Below are positions 1 through 12,313 of a stretch of 64,000 nucleotides of DNA, piece after piece. This DNA comes from Lycium barbarum (lineage: Eukaryota > Streptophyta > Magnoliopsida > Solanales > Solanaceae): contig NC_083346.1 in assembly GCF_019175385.1 (NCBI RefSeq), positions 119,043,771 to 119,107,770 of the forward strand, read 5' to 3'. Each line of letters begins with the position of its first letter. Within the stretch, counting starts at the first letter, position 1. Below the pieces are notes generated by a model. The model did not search any database and was not told where the DNA came from. It was given only the letters and a program-made list of their open reading frames with translations. Both the position numbers and the translations under genes were made by a program.

Positions 1-9
1 CACTCTCAT
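1..9 (-). CDS. Gnk2-domain protein gene, first three codons only (cut by window edge)
   Basis: Reading the minus strand from position 9, ATG AGA GTG gives Met-Arg-Val, the same first codons as the intact genes at 22775 and 39571. The next bases upstream (10-18) match the leader of those two genes. A TATTTAAA box on the minus strand at 126-133 and the conserved leader around it match too. The rest of the gene lies left of the window, so its integrity cannot be judged. I infer it is the minus-strand member of a divergent pair with the pseudogene at 6069-7504. Confidence 0.7.
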
Positions 10-125
10 TCTCAAAATGGAAACCATACCATACTTTTTGCCTCTCTATTTTTATGTATCTTCCTATCTTCTATTAGTATATAGTATTTCTTTTGTGTGA
101 CAAATTTGAGTTTCACATGTTCTTG

Positions 126-133
126 TTTAAATA
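126..133 (-). promoter_or_regulatory. TATA box of the edge Gnk2 gene
   Basis: TATTTAAA on the minus strand, about 117 bp upstream of the ATG. It sits in the same local context (AAACAAGAACATGTGAAACT) as in the paralogues at 22879 and 39675. Confidence 0.6.
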
Positions 134-158
134 GATTTGGCCATCCATTGGTTCCCCT

Positions 159-182
159 CCCCCCCCCCCCCCCCCCCCCCCC
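159..182. repeat. Poly-C tract of 24 bases
   Basis: An uninterrupted C run lies upstream of the edge Gnk2 gene. Similar long C/G runs occur at 23575, 38519, 40643 and 57428. Exact lengths in an assembly are unreliable for such runs. Confidence 0.9.
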
Positions 183-1952
183 TCAATGCAAATTAAGTAT
201 TCCGGTGTAACTTGTTTTTAGTTTTCACTAAATGTTCCGAGGAAAACATACATGGTGTACATGTTTGGTATGACGAAAGTCATTTGCAAAAAAAAATATT
301 TTCTACCAAAAGGGGTAAATAAATTTCTCACTTTCGACTTCATATTACGTTAATTTATATTTAGATATTATGATTAATAAAATTTAGTATATATTTTTTT
401 AAAAAAATATTTTCACTCACCACGTCAAACACATATAACGTTTTCTAAACAAATATTTTTCATGAAAAATACATTCTTTAGGAAATCATTTTCACGAAAT
501 ATAACTTCCGTCATACGAACCATATACACCTTATTTTTTTAATCAATGCATATGCCGGCAAAGAGGTATTGATTGCTAGAAACTCATTACGAATTTTCGT
601 GGAGGAGGTGGATCATGAAAGATTAGATTACGATTGAACATTTGAAACTTATTAAGATGAATTCAAGATTTGGTGTATTCTCCCAAATCCCTGTATGGAG
701 GTTGTTTTCGTACTTCCAGCTGAAGTCCTTTTCTTGATTTTTAAGGAACTTGTATTTTTTAGAGAAAAAATATTTTTCAAAATATTTTGACCATTCAAAC
801 ATGAACAAAATAGAAAATTATTTTTTAAAGTATTTGTATTCGTACCAAACACACCCTCTATCTTGGTGCAAAAAAAGCATATACTCTCTCCGTTCCAATT
901 TATGTGTCAAACTTTTCTTTTAAGTCTGTTTTAAAAAGAATATAGTATTACTTTTTTTTATAGAAAAAATAACTTTAAACTTCTCATTTTATTCACGTAT
1001 TAAAAAAATATTTTGACCATTCAAACATGAACAAAATAGAAAATTATTTTTTAAAGTATTTGTATTCGTACCAAACACACCCTCTATCTTGGTGCAAAAA
1101 AAGCATATACTCTCTCCGTTCCAATTTATGTGTCAAACTTTTCTTTTAAGTCTGTTTTAAAAAGAATATAGTATTACTTTTTTTTATAGAAAAAATAACT
1201 TTAAACTTCTCATTTTATTCACGTATTAAAACAGCCAAAAAAAACAAAAAACAAATCAGCCCAACCATGGTGGATGGGTGCCACCATGAATTTAACATTT
1301 TTTGATTGAAATGCTAACGCACCCATTGCATATATCCTTACAATTCACGGCAAACACACCCATGTTGGGTGTTATTTCATGATACCACATTGGGGTTACA
1401 ATTAGTGAGTCGCATCTGCTAAAGTATAGTGCAAATATTACATAGCTAACCGGTGTGGTAAATTTTAAGCAGTATTTATTTGTAGTTCTTTTGTTTAATA
1501 TAGAGCAATTAAACCTATTAAAGTAGTTATTAGTTAAATACGTTATTTTCTTAACAAAGAATAACCGTGGATAAAAATGACTTTAAATAATACTAATATT
1601 TATACAAAATTACAAAATGGTAGTAACATGTAGCATCAACTTTATTATCTTCGTTCTGAGAATAGAAACTATATACTAAATTGTTATCATTAACCGTTTG
1701 ATTATTGGTCCAAAATCACCGCTGGATCATTAGAAATAGGACGAAATGCCCTGGCTCAATTATGCCCCTACTTACCGAAATGGACTCCTCCTTAGAAATC
1801 CGGATTCAAATTAAGCACAACAGAGACAGAAAAATTAAGGTGATTTCTTTGTGTAGTTTTTGAAGGAAAGAATTATCCGATATTTGTATTAGTGGAGTAT
1901 TGGTGGAAGGTAGTAAGTACATATAAAATAGTTGAGTTGTGCACAAATTGAC
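183..1952. other. Intergenic cluster DNA, no gene
   Basis: This stretch has no supported coding region. It is a diverged copy of sequence seen again at 16100-16850 plus 21113-21980, at 30660-32400 and at 50660-52460. It therefore belongs to the ancestral Gnk2 duplication unit and is not unique spacer. It includes the 226-bp tandem repeat at 781-1232 and one copy of the hairpin motif GCCCAACCATGGTGGATGGG near 1260. Confidence 0.7.
781..1232. repeat. 226-bp tandem duplication (two copies)
   Basis: The block starting AATATTTTGACCATTCAAAC at 781 restarts at 1007 and is nearly identical to about 1232. It includes the dispersed stretch containing CACACCCTCTATCTTGGTGC. The single-copy state is seen in paralogous regions such as 30370-30600, so this duplication is local and recent. 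Confidence 0.9.
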
Positions 1953-4476
1953 TGTCACACCCCTTTTTTGGGCCCCCGCGCTATAAATGCGCAAGTTTTT
2001 ATTACTAAAGGGTTTTTCCATTTGAAGTGACGGTTTTGAAAAGGGATTATCTTATTTACAGAGTCGCCACTTGGAATTGAGTTTTGGTGTTCCAAGCCAC
2101 CTTATGAATCCCTAATCAAAAGGAAATGACTCTTTTATTATGGTCCGCGAAAACAGAAGACCGGGTAAGAAATTCTATTGACCGGGGAGAAGGTGTTAGG
2201 CATTCCCCGAGTCCCGTGGTTCTAGCACGGTCGCTTTATCGACTTATACTTAGCTTAAACTAATCGTTGGACATATTATGTATCTGAGCCTTGATTTGCT
2301 CGTACTTTTATTTATTGAATTTTTTACTTTTTTTTTCTTAACTCGGATGCGTAACCGCATTCCGGATCTTTTAAGCGTCTCAAAATAAGATGCATAACTG
2401 CATTCTTACTCGAAACAAAATTAATTATTAAAAAGAGTTCGGCCAAGGTACGTAACCGCATCCTTGAGTTATTAGGGTGTCTCGGAATAAGATGCGTAGC
2501 CGCATTCTTAATCGAAACATCTTAAAACGCGCCTAAAGCTCATCTAGCGTTAAAGACAATTATTTGTCTCTAAAATCCGAGACTTATTATTATTTGTTTT
2601 TCACTCTTTCGAAAACGGGTTTTGAACCATGTTCACAACCCATGTCACTCCCTTACAATTGTTTTTACCCCTCTTTTCTTTTATGCTTGACAACGAGATT
2701 TGAAATAAATTCGCATCCCATCTCGCTCATCTCACAATTAATAAATTAAATAATCGGGCCTAATATGTCATTGCTGGCCCAATTAATGATAGTAGCAAAG
2801 ACCTAAACTTATTCTTTTCTTATCCCAATGCGCTATCAATTCATTCCAATCACTGCCAACTAATATTGCCTAACTATGTATATTTAAATATCACGAATTC
2901 AAAAAAATAAGAATTCCAAGTAAAATAAACTAAAAACACTTACTGTCTAAGACACTTAAGGATCAACCAATTTTAGATCATTTCATTCAATAAAACAAAC
3001 AAAACCAACTAAAGTTAATTAACTTCTTGAACAATGCATCGTTGTCCCAATTCAAAACTAAAGAAACCTTGCTGCCAAACTTTAACATCCAACTAACCCC
3101 TTTTTTTTTTTCGTTTTGTTCCAATACCAACTTAAAAAAAAACTAATGCTTTTAGAATATTTAAAACCAAAATGACACCCGTTAATCAGTCCCCATTTAA
3201 ACAAATGCAGCAAATTTTGTTTACAAACAAAGTATAACAGCATGCCAAGAATGATGAAAACATAAAAGCAAAGTGGATTAAGGCATGATATATAGCATTA
3301 AGTAGACTAAAGAAGAAAAGATTTGGACATTTAATGGAGTAAAACCTTCTTCAATATTGACCAAAAAGCATCCACCTTTGTTTACAAATAGCTATAATGG
3401 ACAGCAACTACTCTTGAATATAGAAAAAGGGAGAACCTTTGCCCCGAAAATTCGCCGACGACCTCGAACCCCCTTGAACCTTACCGGAAAACCAAAACAG
3501 TGTTTGCCGTAGTGTTTGAGATTGCTTTTCAGATTTTTTTTTTTGTTTGTGTCGGTAAAGGAGTGATTCAGGGTGGTTTACATGGTACTTCACAGTGCTT
3601 TAGTGCTCTATCTATGAAAGAAGAAAAGCTTAACTGAGAGGAAAAATAAAAAAATCAAGAAAAATGAGGATTGCGGCTACTAATTATGTCTAGTGTATCT
3701 AGGTCTTTAGGAATTGCGGCTGCTAGGTTGTTTTCCTATTCACTATCTTCTATTCTCCTGTCCCCCAAAATGATTCCCACCCCTATCTGTGTATATATCA
3801 TTCCCCTTTTTCCTTGCTTTTCTTTTTCCTTCCCTTTTTTTTTTTATTGTGTGGGCCCCACCCCCAACAAATATATTCAATATCACATGAACCCTCCTCC
3901 CCTTTTTGTGATAAGGTTTGTTATAACTTTTGTCATTTTGTGTTGAGGTGGTATATTTTTGTGGAAGAGTGGAGTGGTGAGCAAGAATTATTCTAAGTGA
4001 GGTGTCAAAATGGGAGTGGTATCATGTGTGAGTTGGTTAGGAAAAAAGACAAAAGTAATGAAATATTTCTTGAATTATCTAAAAGAAAACTTAAACTAAA
4101 ATAAAATATACTAACTAATTTAATGAAATAAAATATCACCCAAAATATTGAAACGAAATCAAAATGACAAGAAAATAATTCTCCCAACTAAAACACTATT
4201 ACAGTAGCTTAAAACTATTTTATAGAACTCAAAAGTTGTGAGAACTTTAGAAACTAAGAAAACATATTTTTTGGGAAATTTTCTTTCTTTTGTTGCAAAT
4301 TAAAACATAACTTATATTCTAAAAATAGCAAATATTTTTTGTTCTTTTTGATTTTCGCAAATAAGCCTACTAAATAAACATATAATACAATCGACACGTC
4401 AAAAATTAAAATTAAAAGAAATATTTAAACACTATAAAGTGAAACACGCGGGGAGGGTCAAAATTACGTGTCTACA
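1953..4476. mobile_element. Solo-LTR-like segment, about 2.5 kb (Ty3/gypsy-type, tentative)
   Basis: The segment begins TGTCACACCCC and ends GTGTCTACA, the usual TG...CA ends of an LTR. It interrupts cluster sequence that is continuous in the paralogue at 24945-24975, where ATTGAC runs directly into ATTTTC. The motif AGAGTCGCCAC near 2060 and GGTGTTAGGCATTCC near 2192 recall long LTRs of plant Tat/Ogre-type elements; this is from memory. No gag, pol or primer-binding site is present, so a solo LTR is the simplest reading. The right-hand target duplication is degraded: only a C precedes ATTTTC. Confidence 0.6.
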
Positions 4477-4812
4477 CATTTTCGACAAGGATGGATGAAA
4501 ATCGCTGACGTGACTTCTGCATTAATAATTCACACAAAAATTATTTGATGTAGGACTTAATTCACCGCTCTAATTATTTATTTCAAAAAAACTTCAAGTT
4601 TCCGCGTCCGAATTTACAATCAAAATTTAAAAGTTAACTCTCGAAATTCAAATGGTGCCCACATAAATTGGGACAAAAAGAATACAAGTTTGCTCGTAAC
4701 TTTATTATTAGGACTAGAAAAATGATATGTATCAAGGAATATCCATGCGAAGAGAGGAGAGGAATATCCATGTATATATACACTGCTTTTTGCCGGTAGC
4801 TTCTATATAGGG

Positions 4813-5882
4813 TTTTGCTAACCTACTACACGAAGGTAGTAGGTTAGCATTGTACCCATCTTTTGATTCCTTAAATGCCCCCAACAACATATTACCAATG
4901 CATAAATGAGAGGGATATATGTATCTTTCCACCAAAAACTAAAGTCAATTCTTGTTTCCCCCTTTCTCTTACATTTGGTTCTCTGCGAAGCTTGAGGCAT
5001 TTGATTTGTTTTATGGGTTTGATTTCTATCCATCTCTTCTTCTTAATTTTGATGGTCCGCATAAATTAAATCTGCTATCGTTTAAATTTATTGTGAGTGA
5101 TTTGGATTCTTAAGATTTATTGTCAATATTAAAACCCAACATTTAATTTCTAATCAAAATTCAGGCTGAGGGAAATGGGTCTTGTTCTACCATTATTCTC
5201 AATTTCCTCCATATCATTCTCATTCTCCTCTCCTTTCTTTCTCGTTCATGTAAAATCAAACAGAATTCACATCGAACCGTCCGAACCGAATCAACTAATT
5301 GTATTTAGAAGTATTCTAGTCAAATTGTGATTTGTAATTGATTATAACCGAAGACCCATTTTGATTAGATTCAAGACTAAATTGTGTTTGAAATTTTTTG
5401 TTTTTGCTACTAGTTAAAAAGGTGCAAGCGAAAAAAGCTTAACTTTCATTTATGAGAATTTCGTACATTTGCATCTTTTCATCTCAAATTGAACAGAAGA
5501 ATTCCGAAACTCTTCTTATCCATCAACAAAATCGAGCAATGACTAAACACGACCCATTCATCCGCCACACTCAAACCTAACTGAAAAACAAAAAAAAAAA
5601 AACTCAAACTTGAAAGCATTTACACCGTAATCTAACCACCAAATGATAATAAATTTAAGCTAAAAATGGAGGCATCGAAACGGCCATGGCATTAGTTGGG
5701 GCATTAGAAGTAGTTGATACTCAAGCTATGAGATAAGGGTAGAAGGAATGAATTGCTTTTTTAATATAATGACAACAATGTCCCTGATTTTTAATGAGTT
5801 GGAAAAAATGTGAGGGCATTTAAGAAAATTAAAAGATGGGTACAATGCTAACCTACTACCTTCATGTAGTAGGTTAGCAAAT
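4813..5882. mobile_element. Non-autonomous TIR element with a hairpin at each end
   Basis: The two ends are inverted copies of about 70 bp, from GCTAACCTACTAC through ACCCATCTTTT to AAATGCCC. Within each terminus GCTAACCTACTAC pairs with GTAGTAGGTTAGC across a 6-base loop, giving hairpins at 4817-4848 and 5847-5878. The interior has no recognisable coding region. It is inserted in the promoter region of the Gnk2 pseudogene at 6069; paralogues at 25250 and 42120 lack it. The superfamily is unknown to me. Confidence 0.7.
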
Positions 5883-6068
5883 ATATATATATAGAAACAC
5901 AATGCACATTATATATCCACTATAAGAAACAAGCTAAGTTAGATCAAAATACGGAATACTTAGTTTTCATTGTTGGGGAAATCAATAGATGGCTAACACA
6001 AATCAAGAAGACGATTAAAAGACAAAAAGAAAAAAATTAGAGAGGGCGCCTTGGTTTCTATTTTTAGG

Positions 6069-7504
6069 ATGAGAGTATTAACCACATTGCTAATTGTAAT
6101 CTTGGGGTTTAATTGCTTTGTGAGAAGTCAATTTCCAGAGGGAAATTCTGCGAAGAATTGCCCTTCTTTTGGGGTGGTCTTTAAATTTTGCTCCTCATAT
6201 TTGAAATCTTTAAATTTTGCCCTTCGGCTAAAATCCATGGGTTCCAGGTTCGAACCTCTACTCAGTCAAAAATTTTAAAAAAATCGCAAGGTAGAGTTTA
6301 AATTTCGCTATGCCTCCACCGGCATACACTTGTTAAGGAATTACCAAAGTTATGTCGGACCGGGCATACTTATGCCTTATGGGCAGCCTTGGCATAGGTA
6401 TGTCGGGTCCGGCATAACTTTGGTAATTCCTTCACAAGTTTATGCCGGGTCCGGCACACTTATGAGCAAACTTTTAATGGGCAAACTTTTAGTTAAGCCT
6501 TAACTAAAAGTCTTTTCCTAGTTATGCTATATGGGGCAGACTTTTAGTTAAGGCATAACTAAAAGTATGCCCCATAAGGCATAACTTTTCCTTTAGAAAT
6601 AGACTTTGTCTTATAAAGTAAATTTTTAGTTATGCTTTAAGGAAAAGTTCCGCCTTATGTGCATATTTTTAGTTATGCCTTATGGGGCATACTTTTAGTT
6701 GAGCCTTAACTAAAAGTCTGCCCCATAAGGCATAACTAGGAAAAAACTTTTAGTTAAGCCTTAACTAAAAGTTTGCCCATTAAAAGTTTGTCCATAAGTA
6801 TGCCGGACCCGGCATAAACTTGTTAAGGAATTACCAAAGTTATGCCGGAACCGGCATACTTATGCCAAGTCTGCCCATAAGGCATGAGTATGCCGGGTCC
6901 GGCATAACTTTGGTAATTTCTTAACAAGTATATGCCGGGTTCGGCATACACACGACCCAAACCTTGCCTTGCAATTTTTTTTTTAATTATGCTTGAGCGG
7001 GGGTTCGAACCCAGAACCTCATAATTTCTGCGTGAACGCTCAGGGTTGCAACGCGAAGGGCAAAAATTAAAGACTAGCAATATGAGGGGCATAATTTAAA
7101 GATAACAAATATGAGGGGTAAAATTTAAAGACCACCCCAAAAGAAGGGCAATCCGCGCAAAAAAATGATTTCCAGAGCCCAAATTAGTGGGACCATATAT
7201 GCAATGGTGATGTGTATGACAAAAATGGCCCATTTGCAGACAGCTTGTATTATGTTCTCGTAGGCTTAAGAAATGAGACACCAAAGCAAGTTTATGATTA
7301 ATTACTACATAACATCTCCTTATCCTAATGATGCTTTAACTTATGGCCATGCCTACTTGCAGCTCTAATGTAGCATATTCAGATTGTGATATTTGTGTAA
7401 GGCTTGCAAGAGAATACTTGATGACTATTTGTGATTGAAGCATTGAAGGTGAAGTCGAATTTGTTGAATTCTCGATGAGGTATGAACAATACTCATTCAG
7501 CTAA
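6069..7504 (+). pseudogene. Gnk2-domain protein pseudogene, split by a Mutator-like element
   Basis: The signal-peptide part starts at ATG 6069 (MRVLTTLLIVILGFNCFVRS). The frame is then broken by a 1027-bp insertion (6141-7167), and gene sequence resumes at 7168 with the domain up to a TAA at 7502-7504. Further lesions are extra bases near 7300 that give an in-frame stop, a frameshift near 7350, a stop replacing the Asp-Gly after the fifth Cys, and loss of the last Cys codon (GTTGAATTCTCG). The promoter also lacks the TATTTAAA segment present in all better preserved paralogues. The locus is non-functional on several independent counts. Confidence 0.9.
6141..7167. mobile_element. Mutator-like non-autonomous element inserted in a Gnk2 gene
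   Basis: A 10-bp direct repeat ATTTCCAGAG flanks it exactly (6131-6140 and 7168-7177). The termini are inverted: TTGCCCTTCTTTTGGGGTGG on the left, with its complement at the right before GCGCGGATT is reached. A 9-10-bp target duplication with long TIRs is the mark of Mutator-like elements. The interior is built of inverted and direct copies of a motif around GGCATAACTTTGGTAATT. Both ends carry a GGTTCGAACC motif resembling a tRNA B box. It has no coding capacity. Confidence 0.85.
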
Positions 7505-7936
7505 TAATCTAGAGCCTACATTTGCTGTTACGATCCACTGAGATTCAGTCCTTTGTTGCTCGATGGTCCTTTTTGTATCCCTTTAATTTCCATTCATTGT
7601 TTATAATGTTGTAGTGGTGTTGTTGAGTTCAATGTCGTAGTTGACGTTAGATATCCTTAATTCCAACTATAATGTTTGTTTAATTAAGTTGCAAACTTTT
7701 TCATATAAATAGAAGAAAAAAAATCAAAACATTTTGACCAACCAAACATGAGAAAAATGAAAAATATGTTTTAGAAAATAATTTCTTTCATACCAAACAC
7801 ACCATGTATCTTGGTGCAAAGAAAACATATATATAATCCCTTTGTTTCAATTTATGTGACATACTTTTCTTTTTAATCAGTTTTAAAACGAATGTCATAC
7901 TTCTTTTTATAAAAATAATAACTTAACTTTAAACAT
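7505..7936. other. 3' flank of the 6069 pseudogene, cluster repeat DNA
   Basis: This region is homologous to the 3' flanks at 30056-30600 and 50097-50640 (the stretch with GTTGTTGAGTTCAATGTCGT, then the CCAAACACACC...TTGGTGCAAAG block). No coding region is supported. Confidence 0.7.
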
Positions 7937-8437
7937 TCGCACAAATGCCCCTATTTCGGGGTGGTCTTTATTTTTGCCCCTCAAGCTGGTCTTTAATTTT
8001 TGCCCTTCAACATTTTTGTCTCGGCATACTTATATTTCACAAGGTATAGTTTACGTTTAACTTCAGCATATGTATCATAACATACAGACAAATTATAGCG
8101 AATAGGGCAAAACTTGCAACACTCAACATAATCTGAAAATGACATAATTTAGATTTCGTCTGGCATAGTTTATGTTTAACTTCGGCATATGTATCATATC
8201 CACACAATATAATCTGAAAAATATTACAAAACTTATGCCGTATAACTTAATTCCTACAGAATTTATGCCGAGCGAGGCAAAAATTCAGTTTCCAAAGATA
8301 AAATGTTAGAAATTATTCCTTGTGAAGCAGGTCTAAATATTTTCATTAAATAAGTAGCATGGGAAAAAAATTAAAGACCTCAGATATGAAGGGCAAAACT
8401 CAAGACCAGTGCGTTTGAAGGACAATCCGCGCAAAAA
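7937..8437. mobile_element. Mutator-like non-autonomous element, second member
   Basis: The left end reads AATGCCCCTATTTCGGGGTG then GTCTTTA. The right end reads GACCAGTGCG...GGACAATCCGCGC. These are the same terminal pattern as the element at 6141-7167. The interior repeats a GGCATATGTATCAT motif. It interrupts cluster sequence that continues at 8438 with AAAAGATTTAGCCC, as in the paralogue at 9109. A clean target duplication is not visible. Confidence 0.6.
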
Positions 8438-11116
8438 GATTTAGCCCAACCATGGTTGATGGGTACTTTGGGTGAGACACCACCAAGTGCAAATTCAGGA
8501 TTTTCAAGTTGAAATTTCTTTGAATATAGAAAATTTAGGTATTACATTTTATTAATTCGAAGATTTGGTACATGGAATTTTTTCCTTCTGAAGATCGAAA
8601 ATGGAAATCTTTTTCTACTTTTAAATTTGTACCTACGCATTGTCTATTCACGACTTGTTTAATTGTTATGAAATGATGTAAATATCCTGACTTTCATTCC
8701 AATAAAGCTAAATATTGTGCATAATTAGTTTTTTGTAATCTATTTGCACGTTTTAGCCATAGAATTTGTTTGTCTCTAGATTCTATCATTTTACTAGTGC
8801 ATGAAACTTGTTTCCCTACTCCTAGTAGAGAAGTCATTTTCCTGATTATTAAATGACTTGTTTTTCTAGAGATAATTTTTTTTTAAAACATATTGACCAA
8901 TCAAATATGAAAAACATTTTTTAGAAAATAATTTCTTTCAAAGCAAACTCACCGTGTATCTTGGTGCAAAGAAAACATATATTCGCTTTGTTCCAATTTA
9001 TGTGTCACGCTTTTCTTTTAAGTCTGTTGTAAAAAGAATATCATACTTCTTTTTGTAAAAAAGAAAATTAACTTTAAACTTCTCATTTTGTGTCCCGTTA
9101 AATAACGACAAAAAGATTTAGCCCGACACCATGGTGGTTGGGCATTTTTGGTGAGACACCACCGAGTACAGGATTTCCAAATTGAAATGCTAATGCACCA
9201 ATTATTAGAAACATTAAAGTGTCGAGTCGAGTAAAATATAGGGGAATTGATTTGTAGCAAATCGGTGTGGTATATTTTTCAGCAGTACTTACTCATAGTT
9301 TTAAATTTAATAGAAGAGCAACTAAACCCATTGAAGTAGTTAATGGTTAAATACGTTATTTTCTTAACAAAGAATCACTGTGGATATTTGACTTTAACTA
9401 ATAATACTTATATTAGACTACAAAATAGTAGTAACATGCAGCATCAATTTTATTATCTTCTTCTGAGAACATAAACTGTATACTAAATTCTTATTATTAA
9501 GAAAACGACAAATGGCTAAAAATATCTTTGAACTATTGAAAATAGAACAAATTCCTCATGTTTGATTTTGGTTCAACAGTACCCTTGAATTATTTGAAAT
9601 AGGATACAATGCCTCAGTGGCAAGAAATTAGCTCATATCATGTTAACGGACCTACAAGTCTCATTTTCCCCTTTTAAAACACATATTTACTTAAATTGAC
9701 TCCCTTATAAATCTAGATTTCAATCCCAATAGAGACAAAAAAAAAAAAAATGATTTCTTTTCACCTATATATGTAGTTTTTGGAGGAAAGAGTTATCCAA
9801 TATTTATATTGTCAATTTAAGTTGCGCGTAAATTGACATTTTCGACCAGCATAGATGAAAGCTGAAGTTGTCACCACATTAATTCGCATATTCACAAAAC
9901 TTATTTGTTATATGACTTAATTTATAGCTCTAATTATTGTTAACTTATCTTTTCTAGACTATAGGATCAGCCATGTGCCCAAGGGACAAAAAATGGTGAT
10001 GTCTAATATATACAAACGTTTAATGTATATATTAAATCATTATTAAGTGATCAATTAGTGATTTCTTATCAAATTAAAGTCGCCTAAATGAGGTATCACT
10101 ATTTTGAAATCTAAGCTTTATTTTCCATCAACTGTGAGCTGTGTATACTTTATTTATGTTTGCTAATTGCTATGAATAGTCCTAGTTATACTTTTCCTAG
10201 GATACCACTGATTCTAAAATATAGTCACCATTATGTTAATTATTTATTAACGACAGAGGGATGGAGAATGATATAAATTTGCTTTAGTTGAGCTGTATTA
10301 AGCAACCGGACAACTTAGAATATATATTAATTAATTAATCAGGAATTTTAATTTTATGCACTAACAATAAAAAAAAATACCTACACAATTTAACACTGTG
10401 TAAAAAGCAATTACAAAGAACCATTTTAAACTTTAAAGTAGCTTTCACCTTTCAACAATGGTGATTATTTTAATCTGTTGTGAAATGGATAAATGCATCT
10501 AAATGAGAAATATTATTTATTTAACAACACATATTGTTATCAAACGTTTTTTCCTTTCCTTCTAAAACAACCGAGTCTCCAAATGTAAATTTGTGCCCGC
10601 TTGGCCATTGAGAGATGAATGAATTCATAATGACTTGTTGATGGATTAAAAAAATTGGTGCTTGCATAACACATCTTTTTAGTGCGTTAGTAAAACTTCT
10701 TTATTTTATTTTTATAAAGCTCGGATAACGGGTTTTAACGAGGGCCGTTAGCCTAGCCTATGAGATTTTTCTTCTTGTTGATTTTTATGGCTGAACTTCT
10801 AAAATCATGTACTCGTATGTGAATTTTCCATTAATTCTACACGTAGAAAGAAAAGCAGACACTATAACCATATAGTAGCAACTAAACGATAAAAGATAAG
10901 AGAATTATACGAACCAGAATTTTAACAGGGAAAAGGGAACCAAATTAAGCAATCTGGCTGAAAATTTTGAAATTAAAGTACCATGTATTGCGTATTTTAT
11001 ACTAACACCAGCCCTTAAACTTTAAAGGCCAAAAACAAAACAAAACAAGGATTAATAGCACTATTATTACTTTTCGGAATATTTTACCAATAAACGTGGA
11101 AGATTAAGTACGTATT
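8438..11116. other. Intergenic, no gene seen
   Basis: To about 9950 this is cluster repeat DNA: further copies of the GGTGCAAAGAAAACATATA block near 8968 and of the CCCAACCATGGT hairpin motif near 8449 and 9121. From 9950 to 11116 the sequence is AT-rich and I recognise nothing in it. Confidence 0.6.
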
Positions 11117-12084
11117 CTAACTTTGTTTCCACATCTTGATAGTCTTGTCAGCCTCACAACTAATAAGCCTCGTGCCAGTTACATCATACGTGAGAGCATA
11201 GACACCGGCCTCATTATCCCAAGATCCAGGTTGAACAATGGTTTGAGCTTGTTGTATGTTGTGACCACTTGTCCAATCAGAAAACCACAAGTTCCCATTG
11301 TCACCTCCTGTGGCCATTACACCTTCATCATTGACCGCCATCGCATTGATTATGGTCTTGTGTTGTGATGAAATCATATTATGCAAAAATTCTCCTTTTG
11401 GAAGGTTGAATTTCTTTACGTTGTCACTTGATGCAGAAGCAAAAGAATAATCTTCCTTAGGATGTTGAACCATAGCTCGAACAGATTTCTCATGATGTGT
11501 GAGTGTTGTCATTGGCTTACCATATCTAAGGTCCCAAAACTTTATGGTAGAGTCACAAGATCCAGTTACAACTTGAGGGTCCATTGGTCGAGTTAAAACA
11601 GAACAAACTGCATTATCATGTCCAGACAAAGCATAAATTTGTGTTTTAGTCCGGATATCCCAACTCGACAGACAGAATCGCCACCCCCTGTGAACAAGAT
11701 GTCAACTGTGGAATGAAGAGCTAAGCAATAAACACCACTTAGATGACCATGATAGGACCGAATCACCTTATTTTGTTCGAGGTCCCAACATTTAACTTGC
11801 TTATCATCGCTAGCCGTGAACATGTACGTGTGTTTGTTGCTAACAGCAAGGCCTCTTACTTGTTGAACGTGACCTGTTAACGTGAGCTTTAGGCTACCAC
11901 TTGCTAAATCCCATATCTTAATGATCCGGTCTGTTGATCCTGTGCAGAACCAAGTATTACTAGGATCCACTGCAACTGATCGGACCCATCCCAAATGGCT
12001 GCTAATAACCCTGTAAATTTTCCACATTGGGCGTGGATGTTTAATTGTTATACCTCGTCTCTCCATGATGGCAGCTATAGAATA
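11117..12084 (-). pseudogene. PRL1-like WD40 splicing-factor retro-pseudogene
   Basis: Two reading frames, 12066-11593 and 11629-11117, give consecutive segments of PLEIOTROPIC REGULATORY LOCUS 1, the WD40 subunit of the plant NineTeen Complex acting in pre-mRNA splicing and immunity. Visible WD-repeat signatures include [61 protein letters not shown] and the final KTIKMWK. A single missing base near 11665, where the Trp-Asp of repeat 4 should be, joins the two frames. Plant PRL1 genes are intron-rich, yet the repeats here run without introns, so I infer a retrocopy. It lacks the N-terminal third and the C-terminal tail, and an in-frame stop lies upstream near 12097. No poly-A tail is seen. 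Confidence 0.88.
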
Positions 12085-12313
12085 GATCTCATAATCTCAT
12101 AATAGTACTAATGAAGATCCAACCATCTCAAGTTTGAATGATGCATCCATGGTTACAGATTGCAATAATCAAACAAAGAAAAAGAAGAATGCACTTGAGA
12201 AGGGGGAAAAATTATTAATATCAGTGTCTTCTTTTATAGTATCAGAGCAGACTTAAGCTCGATCCGAAGCCTTCATCAAAATCACCTTCAATCTCCCATC
12301 CCAATAAACCAAA

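Noticed and set aside
6995..7030. A tRNA gene suggested by GGGTTCGAACCC
   Set aside because: No cloverleaf, A box or acceptor stem can be drawn around the B-box-like motif.
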